NCBI GenBank assembly: GCA_016841645.1
Contig: JAENYS010000012.1
Span: 1 to 64,000, forward strand
Reading direction: 5' to 3'
DNA length: 64,000 nucleotides
From: Desulfoscipio geothermicus
GTDB taxonomy: Bacteria > Bacillota > Desulfotomaculia > Desulfotomaculales > Desulfallaceae
Every line of letters starts with the position of its first letter. The stretch's first letter is position 1. This document shows positions 53,007 to 61,493 of this stretch, in pieces. The translations under genes and the position numbers were made by a program. Below the pieces are notes generated by a model. It was not told where the DNA came from and did no database searches. It worked only from the letters and a program-made list of their open reading frames with translations.

Positions 53007-53804
53007 ATGGGTCTTACCTACCAATCTACCGGTCAATTAACCACCCGGGAGATGTTTGATGCAAAATCAGATAACTGCGATTATATAATCGCGCTGGCAG
53101 GTAACCCCAATACGGGGAAAAGCACCGTATTTAATGCATTAACGGGTTTACGGCAGCATACCGGCAACTGGCCGGGCAAAACGGTACAGCGGGCTGAAGG
53201 TAATTATATATACAAATCACACCGGTATAGATTAATCGACCTGCCGGGCACCTATTCTTTACTGTCCAACTCGGCCGATGAAGAAGTGGCCCGGGATTTC
53301 ATTTGTTTTGCCAGGCCCGACGCCACCATTGTAGTGCTGGATGCCACTTGCCTGGAACGCAACCTGAACCTGGCGCTGCAGGTCATGGAAATTACCAACA
53401 AAGTAGTGGTCTGTGTAAATCTAATTGACGAGGCCAGGCGTAAAAAAATTCAGGTAGACGCCGCTAAACTAAGTGAACGGCTGGGGGTACCCGTTGTCTC
53501 CACCGCCGCCAGAAGCAATGAGGGCCTGCCCCGGCTGATAGAGCTGGTTAGCGATGTGGCAAGTAAACGTGTATGTCCAAAGCCGCAACCGGTGAGCTAC
53601 AGTAAGGACTTAGAAGAAGCCATTGCCCGGCTGGAGCCCCGGGTTCGGGACGTAATAGGCAAGGATATCAACCCCCGCTGGCTGACCCTACGCTTACTTG
53701 ACGGTGACACCAGGCTGTTGCAGGCCATAGAAAATCACTTAAACGCCGGCAGGACAGCACCGGTAGTGCACGGGCGCAGGAGGGATTATTCCAATGGCGC
53801 ATAA
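53007..53804 (+). CDS. FeoB G-protein half (split gene)
   Basis: 265 residues: G1 G-N-P-N-T-G-K-S-T (32-40), G2 region with T-G-N-W-P-G-K-T, G3 D-L-P-G (78-81), G4 N-L-I-D and a helical GDI-like domain to the end. No membrane segments. In ordinary FeoB this is the N-terminal part of a ~650-residue protein. Here it ends in its own TAA, and the membrane half starts 11 bases earlier in another frame with its own AGGAGG. Not a simple frameshift error. Confidence 0.93.
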   Translation: MGLTYQSTGQLTTREMFDAKSDNCDYIIALAGNPNTGKSTVFNALTGLRQHTGNWPGKTVQRAEGNYIYKSHRYRLIDLPGTYSLLSNSADEEVARDFICFARPDATIVVLDATCLERNLNLALQVMEITNKVVVCVNLIDEARRKKIQVDAAKLSERLGVPVVSTAARSNEGLPRLIELVSDVASKRVCPKPQPVSYSKDLEEAIARLEPRVRDVIGKDINPRWLTLRLLDGDTRLLQAIENHLNAGRTAPVVHGRRRDYSNGA

Positions 53805-55188
53805 AACTCTAACACCGCTGCTGGAGGAAGCCCAAAAAATCGCTGGTCCACACCAGGGTCAATTTAGGGACAGTATTGTAACCGGCATCTACCGTACCGC
53901 CGAACAAATTGCCGGTGACGTAGTCAGCCACACCTCCACCAAGCGGCAAGACTTGGATCGCCAAATTGATAATATTATAACATCTCCGGTATGGGGCTTT
54001 CCCGTCATGTTCGGCGTGCTGGCGGTGGTATTCTGGGTGACCATCGCCGGCGCCAATGTACCTTCCGGCATACTGGCCACGGGGCTTTTTTGGATTGAGG
54101 CCAGGCTGACAGACTTGTTTATGGCTTTAAATACCCCCGGCTGGCTGCACGGCTTTTTAGTATTAGGCGTCTACCGGAGTTTAGCCTGGGTTATATCAGT
54201 CATGCTGCCCCCGATGGCCATATTCTTCCCCCTGTTCACCCTTTTGGAAGACCTGGGCTACCTGCCCAGAGTAGCCTTTAACCTGGACCATTTTTTCCAT
54301 AAGGCAGGGGCGCACGGCAAGCAGGCCCTGACCATGAGTATGGGCTTTGGATGCAACGCCGCGGGGATTATTGCCTGCCGCATTATTGAGTCGCCCCGGG
54401 AGCGGCTGATTGCCACGCTAACCAACAATTTTGTACCCTGTAATGGCAGGTTTCCCACATTAATTGCCCTGGTGAGTATATTTATAGCCGGTTCCGTGTC
54501 TTTATCATTGAGCAGTGCGGTGGCTACCCTGGCCGTAGCCGGGTTGGTTGTCTTTGGCATTGCCGTTACGTTATCGATATCATGGCTGCTGTCTAAAACC
54601 ATATTGCGAGGTGAGCCGTCATCATTTACACTGGAGCTGCCGCCTTATAGAAAACCACTGGTGGGCCAGGTGCTCGTACGTTCTGTACTGGACCGCACCA
54701 TATTCGTGTTAAGCCGCGCCATAGTAATTGCCGCTCCCGCCGGCGGTTTAATCTGGATACTAGCCAATACTACGGTTGGCGACGCCAGTGTATTATCTAT
54801 CTTGGCCGGGTGGCTGGACCCCCTGGCCAGGTTTATGGGTCTAGATGGTTTCATATTGCTGGCTTTCATACTGGGACTGCCGGCCAACGAAATTGTGCTG
54901 CCCATCCTGATCATGAGTTATGTTTGCGGCGGTGCCATGACGGAGCTGGCCAGCCTGACCGACCTGCGCCACTTGCTGGTGGATCAGCACGGGTGGACCT
55001 GGCTGACAGCGCTGTGCACCATGGTGTTCTCCCTTTGTCACTGGCCATGCGGTACTACGCTGTTCACCATTCAAAGGGAACAACACAATTGGCGCTGGAC
55101 ATTACTGGCTGCCATGATACCCACCACCGTGGGTGTGATTATATGTATGTTAATCAACAATTTGGTACGGGCAATAGGTTTAGTTTGA
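53794..55188 (+). CDS. FeoB membrane-transporter half (split gene)
   Basis: 464 residues with about eight to nine membrane helices: a cytoplasmic lead, gate domain with G-F-G-C-N-A-A-G near 185, F-V-P-C-N-G-R near 211, and the second gate with L-P-A-N-E-I-V near 365. Cys residues in these motifs are thought to line the Fe2+ path. ATG at 53794 has GCAGGAGGG upstream, inside the end of the G-protein gene, so the two are translationally coupled. Confidence 0.93.
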   Translation: MAHKTLTPLLEEAQKIAGPHQGQFRDSIVTGIYRTAEQIAGDVVSHTSTKRQDLDRQIDNIITSPVWGFPVMFGVLAVVFWVTIAGANVPSGILATGLFWIEARLTDLFMALNTPGWLHGFLVLGVYRSLAWVISVMLPPMAIFFPLFTLLEDLGYLPRVAFNLDHFFHKAGAHGKQALTMSMGFGCNAAGIIACRIIESPRERLIATLTNNFVPCNGRFPTLIALVSIFIAGSVSLSLSSAVATLAVAGLVVFGIAVTLSISWLLSKTILRGEPSSFTLELPPYRKPLVGQVLVRSVLDRTIFVLSRAIVIAAPAGGLIWILANTTVGDASVLSILAGWLDPLARFMGLDGFILLAFILGLPANEIVLPILIMSYVCGGAMTELASLTDLRHLLVDQHGWTWLTALCTMVFSLCHWPCGTTLFTIQREQHNWRWTLLAAMIPTTVGVIICMLINNLVRAIGLV

Positions 55189-55359
55189 AACACTTATATT
55201 ATCAAGACCTCCATACATGCAATCACGACAGCACCGAAACAAACCCCGTTAAGCCACTGCCAAGTCAACCCAATAATTTGCTTTAATTTAATTTAAAGAC
55301 TCTGCCTTGACTAAAATCGTAAATGTTATTAATATATTAGTTAACCAATTGAATAACAC

Positions 55360-55449
55360 GCTCCGAGTTAAAATACCTAACGCGAAAGCTAAGGTTTTTA
55401 ACCAATGGGTGCAGGGGGAAACATCTGCGCCTCCCTTTTGGAAAGGAGA
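55360..55449 (+). promoter_or_regulatory. Mo/W-cofactor riboswitch of the Fe-S oxidoreductase
   Basis: CTCCGAG, CCTAACGCGAAAGCTAAGG, then CTGCGCCTCCCTTTTGGAAA and GGAG match the MOCO motif. A terminator (55501-55532) follows, and the Fe-S oxidoreductase starts 55 bases later. Confidence 0.85.
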
Positions 55450-55500
55450 TTTTCTTTCAGGAACTTCCTATGAGAAAGAAATGGAAGAATTTGTAGAAAA

Positions 55501-55532
55501 AAGCAGTTTCCAAACGGGAACTGCTTTTATTT
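55501..55532 (+). terminator. riboswitch terminator before the Fe-S oxidoreductase
   Basis: AAGCAGTTTCC pairs with GGGAACTGCTT, followed by TTATTTAT. Confidence 0.85.
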
Positions 55533-55586
55533 ATATCCGGTATATCTCTCATAAGTTGATAAAATTAAATACATTGTGAGGTTAAT

Positions 55587-57539
55587 ATGGACATAATTAT
55601 ATTTTTTTCTTTATTGATTGTTTCCGTGAGTTATTTTTTCTTCCAGATATACAAGCGAATACGTTATATTCGTTTAGGCAAACCGGAAGATTACAGCGGC
55701 CATCATCTGGAAAGACTTAAATATTTGTGCCGGTCTGTTTTCCTGCAAAAAAAGATTGCGGAATATCCCCTTTCCGGTATTTTTCATTTTTTTATAATGT
55801 GGGGTTTTATTATTTTAATGTTCAGCAGTTTGGACATGGCTGCTCTGGGTCTTTTTGATTCCAAAATAACATATTTGGAATTTACGTCCTTCTTGTTTTT
55901 AAGAGATCTCTTTATTTTGATGTTATTAATAGGGATTTTTGGCTTTACTGTACGTCGTTTTATATTACAGCTTCTAAAACAAAACTGGTTGCATAGTTCT
56001 TCTAAAACTTATGCTATTCTGATTTTAATTTTCTTCATCGACTTAAGCTTACTCACATATTTCGCCGCTTATACTGCGATTGAACGGCCATTTACCGGTG
56101 CCTGGCTGGTTAATTCCTTTACCTACAGACTTTCTTCCCTGGGGATAACAGCATTACAAATGCTTATAGAAATAAGCTGGTGGTCGCACTTTTTAACAAT
56201 TTTTGCTTTTCTAATAGTTATTCCAAATTCTAATTACCTACACCTTGTCTTTGCCCCTTTTAATATTTACTGGCGTTCTTTGCGCAAGAAAGGTTCTCTG
56301 CCGCCGGTTTCTTGGCCGGGAACAAATAAACAAACCTGCGGTGTAAATATAGTAAATGACTTTACGAGAAAGCAGCTGCTTGATACCTTTAGCTGTTTAC
56401 TTTGCGGACGCTGCCACCGTGAATGCCCGTCTGAACGCAGTCATGAACGGTTAAAGCCCAAACGACTAAACGGTTTTATTCGCGCTTACCTGGAAGATGA
56501 GGGCCCTAAGCTCCTTGCAAATAAACCTTCCATAAAAATGGCCGGCGACCTCTTCTACTATGATTTTATATGGAGCTGCACTACCTGTGGCAGTTGTAAT
56601 GAAACTTGCCCCGTATCGGTTGACCATATCTCCAAAATTATTGATATGCGTCGCAGTATTGTATCGGAAGAAAAACATATACCCCCTGTCATGAAAGAGT
56701 TTTTTTACAATATTGAGAGCACGGGTAATCCTTTCGGCAAACCACGCAAGCCCGAGCACAACTATTTCGATGCAGGTGCATTAGAGATTCCAAATCTCTC
56801 AGAAAAGCCTGACGCCGAGTATTTATTATTTGTCGGCTGTCAGGGAACTTTTGACGAATCAACCTCAAAAGTAACCGCTGCTTTAGCTAAAATCATGCAA
56901 TTAGCCGGGGTGGATTATGCAATTCTCGGTGATGAAGAATGGTGTTGCGGTGAAACGGCTAGAAGAATGGGCAATGAACTTCTTTTTCAAAAAACAGTCC
57001 GGAAAAATATTTCCAACTGGGAAAAATACGGCGTTAAAAAAATAATTACCCTCTGCCCCCACTGCTTTAATACCTTTAAAAACGAATACCCTCAATTTGG
57101 TGGGAATTATGATATCATTCCCCACGTAGTTTTGTTGGCCAACCTTCAGCAGCAGAATAGATTTACAATTAACCATTCGCAAAATATTGCCGTTACTTAT
57201 CATGATGCTTGTTACCTGGGGCGATACAATGATATTTATGAACAACCAAGGCAAGTATTACAAGCAATACCCGGAGTACGTTTAATAGAAATGCCCAGAC
57301 ACAAAAAGGAGTCATTTTGCTGCGGTGCCGGCGGCGGGCGTTTCTGGACCAGGGGGGAAAAAGAAAACCCAATAAGTGTTAACCGGGTTAAGGAGGCATT
57401 GGCTACAAATGCTTCAATGGTTATCACCGCTTGCCCCTATTGTCGTAATATTTTTGAGGAAAAAACAAAACAGCAAAAAACAGGTAGCATGCCGGTTAAA
57501 GACATAGCAGAACTTTTGCTCTCAACATTTTCCGATTAA
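55587..57539 (+). CDS. membrane Fe-S oxidoreductase (NarI-like plus HdrD-like)
   Basis: 650 residues. Five or six membrane helices with His residues for b-type haem, similar to nitrate-reductase gamma (about 1-225); two [4Fe-4S] motifs C-L-L-C-G-R-C-H-R-E-C-P and C-T-T-C-G-S-C-N-E-T-C-P (about 270-345); two CCG domains (C-C-G near 452 and C-C-G-A-G-G-G near 577), as in HdrD. Such proteins pass electrons between Fe-S or flavoprotein partners and menaquinone. The Mo/W-cofactor riboswitch before it implies a Mo/W-enzyme partner. Confidence 0.92.
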   Translation: MDIIIFFSLLIVSVSYFFFQIYKRIRYIRLGKPEDYSGHHLERLKYLCRSVFLQKKIAEYPLSGIFHFFIMWGFIILMFSSLDMAALGLFDSKITYLEFTSFLFLRDLFILMLLIGIFGFTVRRFILQLLKQNWLHSSSKTYAILILIFFIDLSLLTYFAAYTAIERPFTGAWLVNSFTYRLSSLGITALQMLIEISWWSHFLTIFAFLIVIPNSNYLHLVFAPFNIYWRSLRKKGSLPPVSWPGTNKQTCGVNIVNDFTRKQLLDTFSCLLCGRCHRECPSERSHERLKPKRLNGFIRAYLEDEGPKLLANKPSIKMAGDLFYYDFIWSCTTCGSCNETCPVSVDHISKIIDMRRSIVSEEKHIPPVMKEFFYNIESTGNPFGKPRKPEHNYFDAGALEIPNLSEKPDAEYLLFVGCQGTFDESTSKVTAALAKIMQLAGVDYAILGDEEWCCGETARRMGNELLFQKTVRKNISNWEKYGVKKIITLCPHCFNTFKNEYPQFGGNYDIIPHVVLLANLQQQNRFTINHSQNIAVTYHDACYLGRYNDIYEQPRQVLQAIPGVRLIEMPRHKKESFCCGAGGGRFWTRGEKENPISVNRVKEALATNASMVITACPYCRNIFEEKTKQQKTGSMPVKDIAELLLSTFSD

Positions 57540-57691
57540 CTAGTTACATGATAACCAATAAGCTGTTGATTAACTGCAGGCATCGCTTTATAATTTAATT
57601 TAGAATTTTGTTGTTTTTAGAAGTATGGCCCTTTTATATTTTAAATACAAAATTTCTTTTGCTGTACCGGTAGAACGGGAGGAAAGTAAAA

Positions 57692-59326
57692 ATGCCCATC
57701 ACAGAAATACTAGCACGCAATGCCGAGATGTATGCCCAGGAAACATGCCTGACCGAGATTAATTTGGACCTCCAGGAAAGTCATAATGTCACCTGGCTTG
57801 AGTATGAACTGATTGAAAACAGCCCGGCAGGTGAATACCGGCGAGAAATGACCTGGCGTGTTTTTGACGAAAAAGCAAATCGGCTTGCCAATCTACTGCT
57901 GAAGAGAGGGATTAAAAAAGGGGACAAGGTGGCTATTCTTTTAATGAATTGCTTGGAGTGGCTGCCAATTTATTTTGGGATATTAAAAACCGGAGCTATA
58001 GCAGTACCGTTAAATTTTCGCTACACGGCTGAAGAAATAAAGTACTGTTTAGATTTATCGGATACCGTTGCATTGATTTTCGGGCCTGAATTTATTGGAC
58101 GGGTGGAAACGATTTACAACCAGATACCTAAGGTTAAGACACTGTTTTATGCAGGGGAAAACCGTCCAAGTTTTGCTGAAAACTATGACCGCCTTACTGC
58201 CAATTGCTGTTCTTCAGCTCCACATATTAAACTTACAGACCAAGATGATGCGGTAATATACTTTTCCTCGGGAACAACGGGATTTCCAAAAGCCATTTTG
58301 CATACGCACCAAAGTCTGATGTCGTCATGTTATACGGAAATTAAACATCACGCTCAAAAGCATGAGGATAATTTTTTATGCATTCCTCCACTTTACCATA
58401 CCGGCGCAAAAATGCACTGGTTCGGTAGTTTAATGTCGGGGAGCAAAGCCGTATTGCTTCGCGGGGTTAAGCCTGAATGGATACTAAAAACAGTCTCTGA
58501 GGAAAAAATTACCATTGTATGGTTGCTGGTCCCCTGGGCCCAGGATATTTTGGATGCCCTGGATAGAGGGGACTTGAAGCTGGAAGATTACGAACTTTCC
58601 CAGTGGAGACTGATGCATATTGGCGCGCAGCCTGTGCCTCCCAGCCTGATTCATCGCTGGAAAAAGTATTTTCCCGGCCATCTTTATGATACAAACTATG
58701 GTCTTAGCGAAGCTATCGGCCCGGGCTGTGTCCATTTAGGTACCGAGAATATTCATAAAGTCGGGGCTATCGGAGTACCGGGCAACAATTGGCAAGTCAA
58801 GATTGCCGATGAGAATGGCTGCGAAGTAACCCGGGGACAAGTTGGGGAATTGGTGGTAAAAGGACCGGGGGTTATGAAATGCTACTACAATGATCCGAAA
58901 TCGACAGCAGCTGTAATCAAGGATGGCTGGTTATTTACCGGAGATATGGCCAGGATGGATGAAGAAGGTTTTATTTATTTGGTTGACCGGAAAAAAGATG
59001 TGATTATAAGTGGCGGAGAGAATTTATACCCGGTACAAATTGAGGATTTTCTCCGCGCGCACAATGCAATTAAGGATGTGGCCGTCATTGGCCTGCCTGA
59101 AAAGCGTCTAGGTGAAATTGCGGCTGCTATCATAGAACTAAAACCGGGCTGCCACTGCACTGAAGAAGAAATAAAGTCATTTTGCACACCCATGCCGCGT
59201 TACAAACGCCCGCGGAAAATTATTTTCGATAAAGTCCCGCGTAACCCTACCGGAAAAATAGAAAAACCGCATTTAAGGGAAAAATACGGAGCAATAAGTT
59301 TAGTGGCAGCCCAGACGGAGAGATAA
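57692..59326 (+). CDS. AMP-forming acyl-CoA synthetase
   Basis: 544 residues of the ANL superfamily. P-loop-like Y-F-S-S-G-T-T-G-F-P-K near 190-200, A5 T-N-Y-G-L-S-E near 333, A7 G-D-M, A8 hinge D-R-K-K-D-V-I-I-S-G-G-E-N-L-Y near 433, and the catalytic lysine in N-P-T-G-K-I near 525. It activates a carboxylic acid to its CoA thioester; substrate not known (fatty or aromatic acid). GGGAGG before the ATG. It lies 152 bases after the Fe-S oxidoreductase with no clear terminator between, so it may share the riboswitch leader. Confidence 0.9.
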   Translation: MPITEILARNAEMYAQETCLTEINLDLQESHNVTWLEYELIENSPAGEYRREMTWRVFDEKANRLANLLLKRGIKKGDKVAILLMNCLEWLPIYFGILKTGAIAVPLNFRYTAEEIKYCLDLSDTVALIFGPEFIGRVETIYNQIPKVKTLFYAGENRPSFAENYDRLTANCCSSAPHIKLTDQDDAVIYFSSGTTGFPKAILHTHQSLMSSCYTEIKHHAQKHEDNFLCIPPLYHTGAKMHWFGSLMSGSKAVLLRGVKPEWILKTVSEEKITIVWLLVPWAQDILDALDRGDLKLEDYELSQWRLMHIGAQPVPPSLIHRWKKYFPGHLYDTNYGLSEAIGPGCVHLGTENIHKVGAIGVPGNNWQVKIADENGCEVTRGQVGELVVKGPGVMKCYYNDPKSTAAVIKDGWLFTGDMARMDEEGFIYLVDRKKDVIISGGENLYPVQIEDFLRAHNAIKDVAVIGLPEKRLGEIAAAIIELKPGCHCTEEEIKSFCTPMPRYKRPRKIIFDKVPRNPTGKIEKPHLREKYGAISLVAAQTER

Positions 59327-59391
59327 ACGAACATGACAATGGAGTACGTTGAATTGATCACCGGCGTGCTCCTTTATATATTCATCCGTTA

Positions 59392-60927
59392 CTACAACAA
59401 AGGAGCGAATATCCGAAGAATGCGCTGCAAAAACCTGGTAGGCCACTTAACTGCAGCACAATCTTCAGCCTGGATCTGGATACAGATTTTTAACGTATTC
59501 AGAAAATCTTCTTTAAGTTGCCCGACTGCTTCAGATTTATACATCCATGCACCACATTCAAAATGCAAATATAAACTTCTGAAGTCAAGATTAGGCGAAC
59601 CCACCGTAGCCAATTCATCGTCCGCCACAAAGGTTTTGGCATGCATAAAGCCGGGTTCATATTCATATATTTTTACCCCTGCTTCAATAAGCTGCGGGTA
59701 ATATGACCGGGTAACCAAGTGAACATACCATTTATCCGGGTGATGAGGGGTGACAATCCTTACATCCACCCCAGTTTGAGCAGCCAGGCAAAGGGCACTA
59801 ACTATTTCATTATCCGCTATGAGATATGGTGTATTTATATATACATAGTTTTTAGCTTTGTTTATTATATTAAGATAAATATTTTCGGACACCAGGTCCT
59901 CATCAAGGGGCATATCTGCATAAGGCTGGACGAAGCCACCGGATTCATACATTAGTTGGTTCCGGTTAACCGGCCTGTATATTTCATAATCATTATCCGC
60001 AGGCCTTGTCGCATTCCAAAGGTGCAGGAACATAAAGGTATAACTCCAGGCCGCTTCACCTTTGATCATAATACCGGCGTCTTTCCAATGACCGTATTTG
60101 GGATAAGCATTAATATATTCATCCGCCAAATTAATACCTCCGGTAAAAGCAACCCGCCCATCAATAACAACTATTTTTCTGTGGTCGCGGTTATTCATGC
60201 GCAGCGATAAAACCGGTGAAACAGGATTAAAAGCGGTATATTGGATGCCCATAGCGGTCAGTTTTTGTTTAAACCCGGGTGGCAGGAGGTAAATCGAGCC
60301 CATATCATCATACATAACCCGTACCTCCACCCCCTCCTGTACCTTTTGCACTAGAATATCCAGGATACTTTCCCACATCAGGCCTTCTTGTATTATAAAA
60401 AATTCAATAAATATATATTGCTTTGCTTGGCTTAACTCTTCCTTTAATTTTTCGAACATTGCTTCACCGGGGGATAAATATTGTGTAAATGTGTTTTTAT
60501 AAATTGGGAATGATGAAGCGTTTAAAATATATTTTGACTGATTGGCTATGTTCTTGTTTAGAACCACCAATTCATCAATAATTTTCTGATCCTGGGCCAA
60601 TAAATGACTAATTTTGAAAAATTCCTTCATGATCCTTTCCTTAAATATCCTCATGGATTTATTATTGCCCAGCACAAAATACAGCATAGCGCCAACAATA
60701 GGTAGGGTTAGTATGGGTACGATTATAGCAATCTTGTAAATTGGGTTACTGCGGCTGTTAATAATTTTCAATACCAGCAGAATACCAAGCAGCAAAAATA
60801 AGCCATGCATATAGATAAAATATTCATTAAGTTGCCAGGCAAAGAACAGCAATAATACTATCTGTACGATAATGGCTATCGATACGATGGTCATCCTGTT
60901 AAAAATAAATTTAAATATTTTCTTCAC
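59392..60927 (-). CDS. cls: cardiolipin synthase
   Basis: 511 residues. Two N-terminal membrane helices (about 10-60), then two phospholipase-D domains with HKD motifs (H-R-K-I-V-V-I-D near 244 and H-A-K-T-F-V-A-D-D near 426). It joins phosphatidylglycerol molecules into cardiolipin at the membrane. GTG start; ribosome site spacing is long. Converges with the CoA ligase gene. Confidence 0.93.
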   Translation of the reverse strand: MKKIFKFIFNRMTIVSIAIIVQIVLLLFFAWQLNEYFIYMHGLFLLLGILLVLKIINSRSNPIYKIAIIVPILTLPIVGAMLYFVLGNNKSMRIFKERIMKEFFKISHLLAQDQKIIDELVVLNKNIANQSKYILNASSFPIYKNTFTQYLSPGEAMFEKLKEELSQAKQYIFIEFFIIQEGLMWESILDILVQKVQEGVEVRVMYDDMGSIYLLPPGFKQKLTAMGIQYTAFNPVSPVLSLRMNNRDHRKIVVIDGRVAFTGGINLADEYINAYPKYGHWKDAGIMIKGEAAWSYTFMFLHLWNATRPADNDYEIYRPVNRNQLMYESGGFVQPYADMPLDEDLVSENIYLNIINKAKNYVYINTPYLIADNEIVSALCLAAQTGVDVRIVTPHHPDKWYVHLVTRSYYPQLIEAGVKIYEYEPGFMHAKTFVADDELATVGSPNLDFRSLYLHFECGAWMYKSEAVGQLKEDFLNTLKICIQIQAEDCAAVKWPTRFLQRILRIFAPLL

Positions 60928-61084
60928 CTATCGTATTCTCCCTCCGTGCAAAAGTGCCGGTATAAAAATAATACATCTATTCTTGTACAAATCACAATCT
61001 GTTTATGTTAGTAATAATATTAATAGTAATCACCTGGCGAACTTAGTATGATTAAGTAGGAATATATAAAGCGAGGTGTATTAA

Positions 61085-61294
61085 ATGTTTGGCTTTGGCT
61101 TACAAAGAAAAACTGTAAAAGAACTCCGCAAGAACCAGGGTCTAACGGCTAAAGAATTGGCCTATATGGTTAAGGTAGAAACCGTAAAGATATTACAAAT
61201 TGAGGATTATAAACTCAAAGACGTGCCGGAACCGCTTAAGACAAAGCTTACACCAGTTCTGCGGGGCGACTATATGAACAAAATTCCCTGGTGA
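61085..61294 (+). CDS. small XRE-type HTH protein
   Basis: 69 residues, GAGGTG upstream of the ATG. Residues 12-45 follow a Cro/C1-type helix-turn-helix (L-R-K-N-Q-G-L-T-A-K-E-L-A-Y-M-V-K). A short basic tail follows. Probably a small DNA-binding regulator. Confidence 0.75.
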   Translation: MFGFGLQRKTVKELRKNQGLTAKELAYMVKVETVKILQIEDYKLKDVPEPLKTKLTPVLRGDYMNKIPW

Positions 61295-61347
61295 AAGGGA
61301 ACCGTCATCTTCCATTGTCTTTTAACCGCTTATCCTTATAAAAAAAG

Positions 61348-61380
61348 CAGGTCTGGTTAGTGCAAATAACCAGACCTGCT
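61348..61380 (-). terminator. terminator of the formate dehydrogenase gene
   Basis: GCAGGTCTGGTTA pairs perfectly with TAACCAGACCTGC; the minus strand continues TTTTTTTATAAG. Confidence 0.9.
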
Positions 61381-61493
61381 CTGCATAAGATGTTAGCTTA
61401 CGAAATCAGCATTTTCCGCTCATATTCATGTTTGAAATACTGCAGCGTAGTAAGGATAGGGCTTGGTGAAGCCTGGCCCAAGCCAGGCAGTTG

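Noticed and set aside
53790-53810. FeoB split as a sequencing error
   Set aside because: The second half has its own correctly spaced AGGAGGG and ATG, so a real two-gene arrangement is more likely; kept as a finding to test.
55307-55579. 90-residue ORF upstream of the Fe-S oxidoreductase
   Set aside because: It runs straight through the riboswitch aptamer and its terminator hairpin and has no ribosome site.
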